Shown: positions 10,964-22,820 of the stretch, piece by piece
Layout: every line of letters begins with the position of its first letter
Numbering within the stretch: position 1 is the stretch's first letter
NCBI RefSeq assembly: GCF_029784135.1
Contig: NC_073744.1
Coordinates: forward strand, 10,313,429-10,377,428
Length of the DNA: 64,000 nucleotides
From: Toxorhynchites rutilus septentrionalis
Taxonomy: Eukaryota > Arthropoda > Insecta > Diptera > Culicidae
Reading direction: 5' to 3'
Made by a program: the position numbers and the translations under genes
Notes under the pieces: generated by a model
What the model saw: the letters and a program-made list of their open reading frames with translations, nothing else
What the model was told of the DNA's origin: nothing
Database searches by the model: none

Positions 10964-11305
10964 GATTAAATCGCAAAATTCAACTCAAAATTCAAAAATT
11001 TAACACGTCCGTTGTTTTTTTTTAGCTTGTTTTCACTTTTCATCCAAGGCGTATACTTCTAAGCATCTCAATATGGTGGTGGGTCAACATTTCACAACCA
11101 TACTGTAGCCATTTTTAAAACATACGAATTACCTGTAAACAAAACATAATACACTTGTGCACGGTTTGTGAACTCTATTCAATAGAACGTTTTATTCGGC
11201 AAACGCTTCATTTTTTCCGCACGCAAAACGCAAATTTTCGAATAAAGCATGAGCAGCAGCTAAATACAACTGAAATTATTGAAATAATGCAGAATTCATT
11301 CAAAC
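10964..11305. other. Unassigned DNA
   Basis: No supported feature; short AT-rich runs only. Confidence 0.4.
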
Positions 11306-11405
11306 CCTTTTATTTCACTTAAATTCTTTCAATTTCTTAAGTTGGTTTACATTATAATATAATACTACATTTCAAGTGATCGACCTAGGGTTCTACGTTT
11401 TATAT
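11306..11405 (-). repeat. Short dispersed repeat, inverted copy at 30455-30525
   Basis: Blocks 'aaattaagaaat', 'ttataatgtaaacca' and 'tagaaccctagg' at 30455-30525 appear here in reverse complement and in the mirrored order. Class unknown. Confidence 0.55.
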
Positions 11406-13257
11406 TATCATTCAGACCCTTGTGATCATCATGATCATTACATTTCACATAATTTTTTTTTTCAAAAAACAAAACTTTTTTTTTAAGTTAGCGAATGGGC
11501 GCACCTTGTTCCATAGATTTGCCTTGAGTTCGCCAAGTAATTTGATAGGTTTGGCAATGACAGCTAAATTTGTAGCACATCTTGACTCGCGGATCATATC
11601 CCCTTGCCCGGGGCTTGATTTCAACACAAATAGAGATTCAGAGCTCAGCTGCGGAATCTATTCGAATAAAAATCCCGAAAACCGCAAAGCCCGGAGGAGG
11701 TATTGCATCATGATCTAGGGACTCTCCAAATGTTCTGGCGTTCGGAACACATTCAATATGAAAAAAAATGAATGAATATAAGAGAATAATGAAGAATGGA
11801 TATTCTCAGTCGGTTCATCTGTTCACATAAACTGAATAATCACAAAAAAAGTAAATTAATCTGACGTGTGTACTATAGTTTGATCAACACTGTGCAGAAC
11901 AATTTATCATTGGCTTTAAGAGCTAGAGAAAACGGTCCGCGTAAATAAAACGCTCTAAATTCGACAGCTTATTGGCGAATTTAGTAATTGGCAGTAACCG
12001 AAAACATTTCATAGGAAACAACGGTTCCGTCAGAAATTTAGAGAGCATGAATAATACATTGCACTTTATAACCGTGTAGAATAGTTCACAACAAGCAGAC
12101 CGAAGTGCGCAAATGTGTTCTCGCCATAACAAAAATTGGTTCGAAAAGATGATCAAAGGTCAATAAGTAATTGATCACAAGTCGAGCGTATCTTCAGCTG
12201 TTGCACATGTTACGTAACGGTTCTCATTCTATTATCGAGTCGGTCCGTAAAAAGATCATCCAACTTTTTTTTTGTTTCGAAATTTTGTGTAACCGTTACT
12301 CAACACAAATATTTATAAACATCTTATTTACAAACTTTACAAACGCTGTTTTAGTTGTGCTTCCGAGGTTTATCATAATGTGTGTTTGCGTAAAATATCT
12401 TTTCTACTTTGAATATAATACACCTTAAATCCTATGAAAGTTACAACTATTCCTACCTTTATTTACTCCAAAAACAACTGCGCCGAGGCTAGAAGACTGA
12501 CTACGATCTATCCGAGAGATTGTGCAACTTTCACTTTGACTCCACCTGGTTTCCACACCTTCCCCGTATCGCGAATCTGCTGCACCCTTTTCCAGGAAAT
12601 GTTTTCCTTTTGTAGCGAAGATGGCCAAAATGAATCGTAGAAAAGTAGCACAACCAGTAATTATTCAAATTTTCATGTTCTCTTCCGGAATTTCAATCCT
12701 GTCGTTCGTAGATCAATCGTGAGCTCGAAATACACTTCGGAAGGACTGAACTACTTGCTTTTAGTCGCCCAGTAACCAAACCAAAAATCAATCGCCAACC
12801 ATTCACTGATAAAAACAAAAGAAACACTGCACTGGATTGAATTTTGCACGCGATCACAGCGGAAGGGTGTGCACTGTGTTACTTCTAATTATCCACCACT
12901 ATAAATTTCGCAATACTAGTTCCGTCGCCCAAGGAATCAACATGGATATTTTCCTGTGGTAGGGTAAATTTCACTGCTCTCTATTAGGTGTCCTAGCGAC
13001 ACGAGCACTTATTCTGAAAAGGAACACAGACAGACAGTAGCAGCAGCCGATGTGGGAAAAATCGATCGATGGAAAAATATCTTGCCGTGTGGGAAGGTGG
13101 GTCAACTGTCAGTGTTAAATTTGTAGTGGTGAAATGAGATTGGCCGGAAAACTACACTCAGAGAAATATTTAACACATACAGTGACTCAAACTCGTAATG
13201 CAGATCTCTTTTTCCTTCTTTTGAAAGAAAAAAAAAACTTTCGAAACATTCTATTTA
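11406..13257. other. Unassigned intergenic DNA
   Basis: No gene recognised. 12425-12640 and 12900-13060 are less AT-rich than their surroundings and could be regulatory or UTR sequence, but nothing specific supports this. Confidence 0.4.
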
Positions 13258-13739
13258 GAGACTGTCCACATACCACGTGGACAACTTTAGGGAGGGTAGG
13301 GGTAGGGAAATTTCCACGCTTGTCCACGGATAGGGGGAGAGGGTACAGACTGGGTCCACGTGGAAATTAATTAACACATATTCAAGAATTTCAAAATTAC
13401 GTATTTATCAAAAAACGGATTGAGCCACCTGAGAGAAATGCCCGGTCAAATGTTCATCTATTTTTACATTGATCATTGATCTTCAGTGAAATTTGTATTA
13501 TAAGAATATTTCACGTAAACTGTGAATGACCAAACTATTTCCCATGATCGAACTTTTGTAGTTACATGTTTTACAGTTCATGTCTTGAACTGACTAAAAT
13601 TTAGAAAGTACACTACTTAGAATAATTATGCTGCTTGTTTGAAAGATTAGAAAATTTTGCGTTGAATGCAGGTGTAGAACATTTGAATTAATGAAACCAA
13701 GTAACTTTTAAATGTAGCGAAAAAAACAAATTTGAAATA

Positions 13740-13990
13740 TTGTGTTTTTTGTTAATTTTCCAAAAGTGCATGATAAACTGGATTGTTGCTATCAACTAAA
13801 TAAAAGTGGTTGGAGACCACTCTACAATTCCTTCCTTGACACCACACTGTTATCCTCTTATTATCTTCCACTAATTTGAACCTTCCACAACAGAATTTTA
13901 TGCAAAATTTCCTCAAATGGAAGCAATTGAATTGTGATAAGCAGCGTACTTCTCGAATTAAAGTCAGTTTAAGGTAAAAACCGGTCTCGA
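13740..13990 (+). repeat. Dispersed repeat shared with 23270-23460
   Basis: Blocks 'aactggattgttgctatcaa' and 'ctctacaatt.cttccttgac' recur in diverged form inside the Tigger-like element near 23330-23400, same orientation. Unknown class. Confidence 0.5.
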
Positions 13991-14819
13991 GGAATAGTTC
14001 AATAATTCCATCGTAGTTGAGATTTGACCATAGGCGTGGAAGATTTTTTATGATCCTCTATCACCTAAATATTCCGGATCAGCAGTTTCGTATTGCGCTG
14101 ACGACTAAAAGTGAATCGAGTGTGTAAATGAACCGACATTTCCTGTGACCGATCGTATTTCGAAGTGGGCAAAGAACTACACTCGACAAAAAAAAAATTA
14201 GAGGAGCAAAATGCGACATCGAAAATTGTGAGTGATTTTTGAAACGCTATAACTCTGTTATAAAATCATGCATTCGTCAAAGCCACAACTGGACCTTGTA
14301 TAAACTATTTTCAAGTTTGCGATGGGCATATTTGACCATCGATTTGTTGTGCGTTCATTATTTCATGAAATATTCCTAATTCAAAATTAAAGGATAATTT
14401 TTCATTCGATAGAGAATACCTTTGTAGTAAATAGTTCTACTGAAACTGGAAACGAAACAATCAGGTTGATTGGATTGTTATTGGGCATTTTTAAAATCTA
14501 TAGAAACTTTGAAAGCAAACAAAAAAGCTTTATCTTTTCTTACAATGTCTTTTGTCTACAACACTAAACACTAAACATCACACTAAAAATATGTACGTAC
14601 GATATCCCTGAACTAGAAATGTGTAGCTTGAAAATGCTGTATTTTTTTTATCTAAATGTCATCATTTATATCGAAGCTACAGGTGTTCCAAAATCCCTTA
14701 TAAATTTCGACCCTTTACTCCACAATCTTGACAAAGGATCAATAGATATCAGTGCAAGCTCCCTATTTAATCTTTTCTTTTCTTGAAATTCTTTTTAGTT
14801 GAGAAAAAATAATCCATGC

Positions 14820-14945
14820 ATATAAAACTGATCTGTTCGTTTTTGTGCGCTTCAAAAACTCGAAAAGTTCGACACTGATGGAATACATATTATGATACAA
14901 TATGCAATTCACTTCAAAGATTGTTGTTGCTACTCCTCCTCAGGA
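14820..14945 (-). repeat. Antisense fragment of the 5785-6180 repeat
   Basis: Contains 'ctgttcgtttttgtgcgc' and 'aaaaactcgaaa', the reverse complement of the 3' part of the repeat at 5785-6180. Confidence 0.55.
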
Positions 14946-15304
14946 ACCTTTAAGATTTCCAGATTGAATGAGACACTTCTGAAACACTTCTGAAATTAAG
15001 CTGTGAACGTAATTAATTTTCTAGTATTAAATATGTATTCTGTTTGATGGCCGCACATTTCTTTGAAAGTGTTTAAAAATCGTGAACTAAGATTGTATCT
15101 GATAATGATTATGAATTCTCGCGTAACTTTTGAAAAGGTCCTATGTAACAATTGTAAACAAATCGAGTTAATGGATGCACGCTATTAGTTTTCAATCATT
15201 GAATGCATTACAAAAACAATTGTTCACGTATCTATCTTCTTCATCTTTTTATCGCTGATACAAAAAATATCCAATGTACAGAATCGGATTTGAAGCGCCC
15301 GGCT

Positions 15305-15353
15305 GTTACTTCGGACGCCTCCTTCCTCCGACGACCGAAACGTCCGAAGTAAC
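15305..15353. repeat. Perfect 13-bp hairpin
   Basis: GTTACTTCGGACG at 15305-15317 is the exact reverse complement of 15341-15353, with a 23-bp loop. The neighbouring 'cgaagtcgtacttcg' adds another small palindrome. Function unknown. Confidence 0.7.
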
Positions 15354-15633
15354 AAAGCAGTCAAAACAATACGAAGTCGTACTTCGGTCGTTTTGAGTTT
15401 TTGTTTCTTACAGCTGTTGTTACCGATTTCAATGCAATTCGACGAATGATAACAATAATAATTCGCCTTTAGAATGAAGTGCTGTTATTTGGATTGTTGC
15501 TTAGAAGATAGTTTAAATTTTTTGTCGTGCAACGTAATATGTCCAATGTGCAAATGCGGGCAGACAAAACGTCCAATGTAACATTTTTCGCTCCTAGTCT
15601 TCAACTTTAATTTCAAATCACGGAACAACAGTT

Positions 15634-15906
15634 CTTCTTCTTCTTCAATGGCACTAACGTTCCTAGAGGAACTTCGCCGTCTCAACGTAGTATTACTTGC
15701 GTCATTTTTATTAGTACTTAGTTGAGATTTCTATGCCAAATAACACGCCTTGAATGCATTCTGAGTGGCAAGCTCTAGAATACGCGTGATCACAGTGCCA
15801 GTCGGAGGAAATTTCTTTGACGAAAAATTCCCCCGACCAGAACGGGAATCGAACCCGAACACCCGGCATGTTAGTTATGACGCTAACCAATCGGCCAAGG
15901 GAGCAC
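15634..15906 (-). mobile_element. tRNA-derived SINE (family 1), full copy
   Basis: Read on the - strand, the head carries an A-box-like 'tggccgattggttagcg' and a B-box 'ggttcgattcc'. The 3' end is a (GAA)n tail. A perfect 13-bp duplication CGGAACAACAGTT lies at 15621-15633 and 15907-15919. Other copies are at 33440-33714, split at 30932/34343, and a head fragment at 46849. Confidence 0.9.
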
Positions 15907-16202
15907 CGGAACAACAGTTACGATTGGTTTTTCAGAGTTATTCTTGACTGCTAGTGGTGAAAGTAGCGATAAAGATCGGAAGCTTTTAAGACAATTCGCG
16001 GAATAATGTTTGGGTCTTCAACTTCGTTTTTCTCGAGTTGACGAAAATGTTACATTGGACCTTTTCAAAAGTTATGCGAGAATTCATTTATTTTTATTCG
16101 ATTGGGATTGCTCAATCTTTGGAATTGTATGATTTATATTCGGATGCGAACCGTATTCGCTTGCTACTCATTTCTCTGTCATAAAACCTCAATGACACAT
16201 CT

Positions 16203-16216
16203 CCCCCCCCCCCCCC
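16203..16216 (+). repeat. Poly-C run (14 C)
   Basis: Uninterrupted C tract next to 'aaaggggg', giving a small C/G hairpin. Confidence 0.9.
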
Positions 16217-16957
16217 AAAGGGGGTACCACGGTCTGAATAATCGAAAAAAATATAATTTTTGTTTTTTGCATTTTTGGGAAGCTTATGCCCTTAGAAATG
16301 TTGTACTAAAAGGATTTTTCGATATATAATTTCGTTGGAAAGTTACAGCCAAAAGTATGAGATCCCCTCAAGGGATACGGTATTGCTGTACGAATTTTCA
16401 AACGCGTTTTTTCCTGAGATACACGTCCTTTGTCGCCAAAATGACCGCCATTTTGAGTTTTCCGAATTTTCAAAAACCCCTATGTAACGCTTCAGGTATT
16501 GTCCCAAAGTTCCAAAATATTAATTGGATTTTGTTCTACGACACCCCGTTGCTTCAGAACCGATACCATCAGCATGGTACCGATTTCCAGAGAGCATCTA
16601 CGCTTCCAGCTGTCAACAGCGTAATAATCATTATTCATGCACTCAAAAAATGCAAAATACATCTTCAAATATACCTTAAACAATAACCAAAATATCCGAA
16701 CGCTTCATTTTATCCTAACAACCGAAAAAAATCACGAAAATTCATTATTTTTCACCCTTATAGACAGGGGTCCCCCCTTTAAATGGAATTGAAATTTAAT
16801 TTATGCGCAATTCAGTTATTTTCTAAACTATTCTAATAAAATAAAGAAAAATGTCGACACGGTCAACAGGGGAGGGGTATGAAAATGTCCACGCTAGTCC
16901 ACGGAGGGGGAGTCTAAAATCGTGCTTTTTCTGTCCACGTGGTATGTGGACAGCCCC

Positions 16958-18816
16958 TTAGATAAAGTCATAGTGTCATATGAGAGTTAAAAGGTTTGCT
17001 ATCCGTTTTCAGAATAATGGTTTTGATTTCTCTAAAAATAGCGAATGTTGTGCTAATGTATGAACATTGACTTAAACTCATATTCATACGCTGGTTGAAA
17101 TCTCAACTCGATTTCGAAGGCGTTGACCAATTTCAGAATTCCATCATTAGTGATACCATACTAATGATGGAATTCTTGTTCATTGCACCTATCTTTAGCT
17201 GTCTTAAGCCGTTATCTGCGGTTTTTTTATGTATTCGAAAGGAATATTTATGATTTTTTTCATCACGTGGTTTTTAAAATCGTTATTTTTGGAAATTTGA
17301 TGGTTTCTAAATTTCCTACACAGATAACTTCCTTGGTTTTTACTGGGATTGCTGTCGGAAGCTTGTAAAGGAATATCAATAACTTTTGAGCAATTCTAAT
17401 GCAACCATGTGCGAACTTTATATGTCTTGTGCTCTGGATCATTGTCTTCGTGAAACTTCAATCCTCGATTCCATCCCATTTCGTTAACACTTTGCTTCAT
17501 ATTTTCCTTCACGATTCATTCTGATCCACTACACCAGTTTGAGTCGCTGTATGATAAGTTTTTAAATAAAGGACTGTCCACTGCTATTTCGACACGATCT
17601 TCACTCTCACCCGGCGACACGGTCCAGCTATCAGCTTGGCCGTTGTTGTCAACGTAATACCAAACTTCTTCCGCCATCGCTCGGAAATCTTGCAGAAGAC
17701 GCATTCCACCCAGCAAACATTAAATCGTATAATTTTCCAAAATTGGAGACGGTATACACACAACCAAGACACGTTAGGGTAATTTATTACAAATTTGTTT
17801 ACTATTGGCGATAGACGACGAAAGAGGATCTGATACAGAATTTTGTAGGCAGAATTCGAAGAGCTTTCGTTTCAACGGGTTGTTTTGTATTTTGTCTCGA
17901 TATTGTCATTTCACCGACGAATTGCGTCAGAAGTACCTTTGTCTCACAGAAAGGCGTAATGATTATGGGTCTATGGGCTGCAAATGTGATTTGTAAATGT
18001 TGATGTCCAACAGCGGTATGTTCATTTTATCATTTTGTTGAAACAGAAGTTTGCAATCCACAGGTGTTCTGATTTTCAACTCCAACCAGATGGTATCCCT
18101 ACATATTATATACATGTATGAAGCCGTAAACGACGATATTCCGATGCTTGTTACACTTCTATATTGATTTGATCCGATAATTTTAACTAAAATGAATAGC
18201 ATATGCGTATATAATGCTGCATAAAGCGATATTAGGACGATAGTTATATTTATGTACGACTTAATCCATCAGTGATACAGAAATCGTGTTTCGATTGCAG
18301 ATACACATTATGCACACTCAGATTGATGTTTTATACAATTGTAATTTGATACAAATCGCATATAACCTAGCATGCACAAAAGTTATACGATTCAATGTTT
18401 GTTGGGTCCAAAAACCATAAGTGCCGAAGTAGCCACCCCAGCCTCTCGATCCGACAATCTTACGTTGAGCCGCAACAAGCCGAAGCGTTTTTTTTTCCAA
18501 CTTCAGTTCAGGCTTGCTTAAGCGACTAAGCGGCCCACGAGCGTTCGCCCATCTCTTATTAAAATTGTGCCAAGTAACCTTTTTTTTATTTATAACAAGC
18601 TGTAGACGTGCAGAGACTTTGAACTTGGCGCGAATGAGCTGGATGATTCAAAACTTTGTTTCTTTAGAGTCGCACCAGATGAAGTACGTGGTGATTGGTG
18701 GTGATTTAACGGGGACTCCAGTGTTGAAGTATAATTATAAATTTACACCAACATAATCCGTTAACTCGGTGTTATCCCGGAGCTCGCTTGAAAAAGAAGT
18801 GAATGACGTTCCCTTT
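16958..18816. other. Unassigned intergenic DNA
   Basis: No gene supported. A 66-residue frame on the - strand near 17516-17716 has no domain I recognise. Confidence 0.4.
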
Positions 18817-18970
18817 GGAGGCGATCTGGCGTAGTGATTACATCCGTAACTCTCACGCTAAATGTCACGAGTTCGATTCCCACTCTCGATATATATTTTT
18901 TTTCAAAAATGGAAGTAAAAGTGACAAACCGGCCAAAAGTGTTGAAGGTCACTGTAATACGGAAAAAATT
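18817..18970 (+). mobile_element. tRNA-derived SINE (family 2), copy 1
   Basis: The head 'ggaggcgatctggcgtagtg' is A-box-like, 'gagttcgattccc' is a canonical B-box, and the body has 'aatggaagtaaaagtgac' and a tail 'gtcactgtaata' followed by A-runs. Copies recur at 21760-21899 (-) and 58671-58813 (+). Confidence 0.85.
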
Positions 18971-20859
18971 ACGTTCGCTGCCGCTGTAAAGTGCATTTCG
19001 GTTGAACTGTTTGGTTGACTAATTGCAGTAGTTTCCACCAAGGCGCTTATATCAATGTATAACAGGTGAAGCAACATCATCACTTCAATAAGAAGGGGAT
19101 TACGGTTTGTGGAGTGGGGGTTGTTTGTTTTGTTATTGCTAGGATACGCTATTTTTGTATTTTCACATGCGAGAGTGTGGAAATGAGAATGAAATACTAC
19201 AAAATCATCCCTTCTATTTCACATAAATTCGCAAAAGCCGAACATAGTAGGCATCGTTCGAATAAACGTCGTAGCAGTTTGTAGAGAGCCGCCGGCGGCG
19301 TTCTGATGCTGTTTGTAAACAATACCGACAGCAATTCCAATATGGCTGAAAATGCATTTCATATGATTGTTTCACCTGGTATATATAGAAACGCCTTGGT
19401 TTCCACATCCAGCGCTAGGCAGCATGAATCTAGAAGGAAAGTAAAAGGAGAGATCTGATATTATTGGGATGATGGGAATCATAGGTATGTTCGAAAATTT
19501 ACCCAGTTTTGGCGTAAATGCTAATTATTTTATAATCGATTAGTGTAGCAATACACTTCCTTCCCCTTCGAGGGGAGTCATCGAATGCTCTACTACTCAC
19601 TTCAGCAAGAACTTTGGGTTGAGGATTTTTTTTATTCGTTTGTGTGAAGGAGTAGACATCGTTCCTAAGTTGTGCCTCCTTTGACGCTATTCATCAAATT
19701 ATTTGTTCCATTTGCGCCATTGAATCGTTTGTTTGAGAAACACCATAAACGCCATTTTTATCAAAAATGACTTTTCGGCAGATTTTGAGTCCTTGATGAC
19801 ACCTGCATCGACTGTCAAAATTTCAGAAAAAGTTAGTTCTACGAACCCCCTTAAATTGGGGTTGCAAATATTCGTTTGTTTGAGAAACCCCATAAGTCCA
19901 TGTTTCTATTATCACCATGGGCATCTCTGCGATAGATATGCAATTTCGGTATCTGCAAGTTGAAATTTTTGACTACAGTACAAGGTTTAGTTGTATGAAT
20001 GTCGATAGAAACAGTACTGCTAGTGGGACACAGTTGAGGCTAGATCAAGATCTTAACGCATAGAACGATTCAATACTGTAGGGCATACCGTAGCGTTTAG
20101 GCTATGTTCCTAGTTGAATAACTTTGTCTGTTGGAGGTTTTAATTTGATCAGATTTCACCTGCTTGAAACTATACTCAAGTTGTCGACTTTACGAATTAA
20201 TTTCCGAGAGTAATTGGTTGATGATCTGATTAGCATAGTGATGGAGAATTGAGCTGATGCACTTCGCACCGACTGAGTCTATTTCGTCAAACAATATTAC
20301 GACATTTATTTGTGTCCTCTGTTAAATAATGGTTGTACACTATAAGAATTAGGTTTTAGTAGAATCATTGTAAAAGTTTCTCAATAACGGTTGAGTGAGG
20401 GTCAGGACTACGTGTTTAAGCACTCAAATAACATCAATCATCAAACATTTGTTTTCATTGAAGATAAAAAAACTAAAACTGCCTTCAGACGTGCTTATAT
20501 TAATCGACATTAGGTTCCCTAGAAATCCTGAAGAGTTTCAACCATCCAAACAGCATTGTTGAAACTCCAAATGTTCGTAATCCAAAAATTTGAATTCGGT
20601 TGAATTTTTTGCACACGTTCAAATACACCGTTGTTCAGAATTGGAGTTAGAGAAAAGAGGAGAATAGAGGATGCTTCCAATAACATTTGCTTGTAAACAA
20701 TTGGCTGCAAGTTGATTCTTACGAATTGAAGAAACTTAGATCAATACGCCGAATAATATTATTCATCCGGTATTTAACAATAACTGGAATTTGACGATTA
20801 TTTCAACGTAAAACATAAGAAAAGGTGCACCCCTAGGCGGCATATTGCTCAAATCATAG
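18971..20859. other. Unassigned DNA with a small local duplication
   Basis: 'cgtttgtttgagaaac.ccat' occurs at about 19726 and again at about 19870, a partial tandem duplication of about 144 bp. No gene recognised. Confidence 0.45.
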
Positions 20860-21110
20860 TTCTGCAGTATACTCTCTTTCTCTATTCGAACAAGACGGAG
20901 AGGCAGAGAGAAAAAAATCCGATGAGTCGAGCCAAAGCGAAGGAAAACACAGATCCGTTCTACGCGTGAAGGTGTGTGGTCGCGCAATATTTTTGCTGTG
21001 GTTCGCATCATACTTTTCAGGGGAAATCTTTGTGTGAATCAGTGAGATAAACAAGTGCAGAGACACCGCAGGATAAGTCGTTTCGCGAGGGTAAGTTGCT
21101 TGACCTGCAG
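20860..21110 (+). promoter_or_regulatory. Possible distal promoter/5' UTR exon
   Basis: A stretch richer in GC and GAGA-like motifs than its surroundings ends in two good donor sites, AGG|GTAAGT at 21090/21091 and CAG|GTAAGA at 21110/21111. It could be an alternative non-coding first exon of Sur-8, about 6 kb upstream of its acceptor. This rests on composition and splice signals only. Confidence 0.25.
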
Positions 21111-21759
21111 GTAAGAATAGCTGTATTGATGTGGTGTCCGTAATCTCGAATACTTGCGACGCAGTATTTGGCTGGGCTGGAAAAAAATTCTTATGGTCCC
21201 ATGGATGGAGGTGCAGGAATTTTCACATATTTTTCGCCCTGCTTCTCAACTAAGTTGATTCGCTCTCTATTCTCGCGGTGAGTAATGGGAGAGAATTCTT
21301 CGCGTTCCTGTGTGTGAGGTGCTGTAGTGAATGTAATAACAAAACAGACGGTGCGTTAAGTAGAATCGTTCAGGGTTTCGGAGGATTTTCTGTTTATAAA
21401 CTTATTATTTACGGAAATGTGAGTTTTGACGAAATACGTCTCTTCTCCATAGAAGGTTCAACAGAAAGGAATCATGTTTCTCCATGCTGAATCTTTTTAT
21501 CACAATTTTCACCAACGAAATCACAAAAGTTCTTCAATTGTTCTAGAAAATCGCGTAGATATGAATGTATTTATAAATTTTCACCGTGAAGTTTTCAATA
21601 TCGATTGCATGTTGAATATGTTCATTCAAACACAATTTATTAAAAATAATGAAGTTTTATTCTCTTCATACTGGAAATACGATACAAATTGACAGAACGA
21701 CGGAACAATAAAAAATAGTCGAAAAAAGTCATAGTTGACGTAGGATTCCATTTTTTTTT

Positions 21760-21899
21760 CTGTATTATAGTGACTTTCAACACTTTTGGCTGGTTCGTTA
21801 CTGTTACATCCATTGTTGGAAGAATGTCGGGAATGAGAATTGAGCTCATGACCCTTAGCGTTAGAGGTATATATGTTATCACCACGCCAGATCGCCTCC
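21760..21899 (-). mobile_element. tRNA-derived SINE (family 2), copy 2
   Basis: Reverse complement of the family-2 SINE. The tail 'tattatagtgactttcaaca' is at the left and the head ending 'gatcgcctcc' at the right. The B-box is mutated ('attgagctcatgaccc' on the + strand). Confidence 0.8.
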
Positions 21900-22820
21900 G
21901 AGGGATTCCATTAGGCTATCTGTTGCATGCTAATTTTGGTTGTTGGGCATTGTTTGTTCACTCCACCAGTGTTTTCAACCGAGTGATGATGACAGAAGGA
22001 TGTTGATTAGTCGTTGGGTGGTGCGTATCTCGATAGAAGATGCTGAAGTGGAATGAGATATGATGAAAACCGCCTTCTGTGGCCCTGGACGAGATGACTC
22101 CTGTGTTCTGAATTGATGAAATGGTGCGTCAGAAAAAAAAAACTCTAATGTCATAAAATTATCATTATCGAACATAATTTTTCTCACCAGAAAAAAAACT
22201 GGCATTCAAATGAAGCACAAATTTCAGCATAACTCGAGAATCAATCAAGCAAACGGAACCCAAATTGGCATGTGGAGATTTTAGAGGGTACGAAATGTTT
22301 CTATGGTGGTTCGACACCAATGGACCTGGGAATGATTCGGAATATATAACAAATCTACCGAGAAAGAAACTTTTCAATTCATTCGCCTCTATTATCTAAC
22401 GAGAAAAATTGGAAATTATGTTAAATAGTTCTACCGGAACTCGAAGAAGAAAGAATGTGCTATAGTGTCACATAGAGAATGGGCAATTAGAAAGGATTGA
22501 AGATATTGATTTTGAGAAAGATGAAGAAGTAAGTAAATGCATACAGGTATTAACTGGAAATAACAACTCTGAAATATGTGATCAAATAACATCAGCAGAA
22601 GATAATTTACACACAATGACAGTAAATAATTCGGGTTATAAAATTGAATGCGCAAAACAATTCACTTTTTTGCTCGTATACTGTTTTTGAGAAACATACG
22701 AGAAATTGTTATGAGAAAAGCTTTGCAACATCAATCTCGATTTGTCTTATGTTGCATTTGTAATAATATGTTGTATTACGGTTCATGCGATAAATTATGT
22801 AATAAATGTTTTTCTATATA
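21900..22820. other. Unassigned AT-rich DNA
   Basis: No supported feature. Confidence 0.4.

Larger units (their letters stand above)
15111..16086. mobile_element. Nested element with ~35-bp inverted ends
   Basis: 'tgaattctcgc.taactttt' plus 'gaaaaggtcc' at 15111-15141 is mirrored at 16056-16086. The interior holds repeated 'gtccaatgt' blocks, a hairpin at 15305-15353 and a SINE at 15634-15906. No coding capacity was seen. A target duplication is not clear. Confidence 0.6.
13258..16957. mobile_element. 3.7-kb TTA-target DNA element with palindromic ends
   Basis: Left 'ctgtccacataccacgtgga' (from 13262) and the reverse complement of the right end (to about 16953) match. Both are themselves near-palindromic (CTGTCCAC...GTGGACAG). 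TTA lies at 13255-13257 and 16958-16960. G-rich 'agggagggtagggg' blocks inside both ends are also mirrored. No transposase was found, so it is non-autonomous or decayed. The TTA duplication suggests a Harbinger-like class. It contains a further inverted-repeat element and a SINE. Confidence 0.65.

Noticed and set aside
17516..17716. 66-codon acidic frame on the - strand, possible gene fragment
   Set aside because: No domain recognised, no splice context, and flanking sequence is repeat-like; left as unassigned.
22431..22655. Hydrophobic 74-codon frame on the - strand, possible small membrane protein
   Set aside because: AT-rich composition alone yields Leu/Phe/Tyr-rich frames; no start context, signal or conservation evidence.
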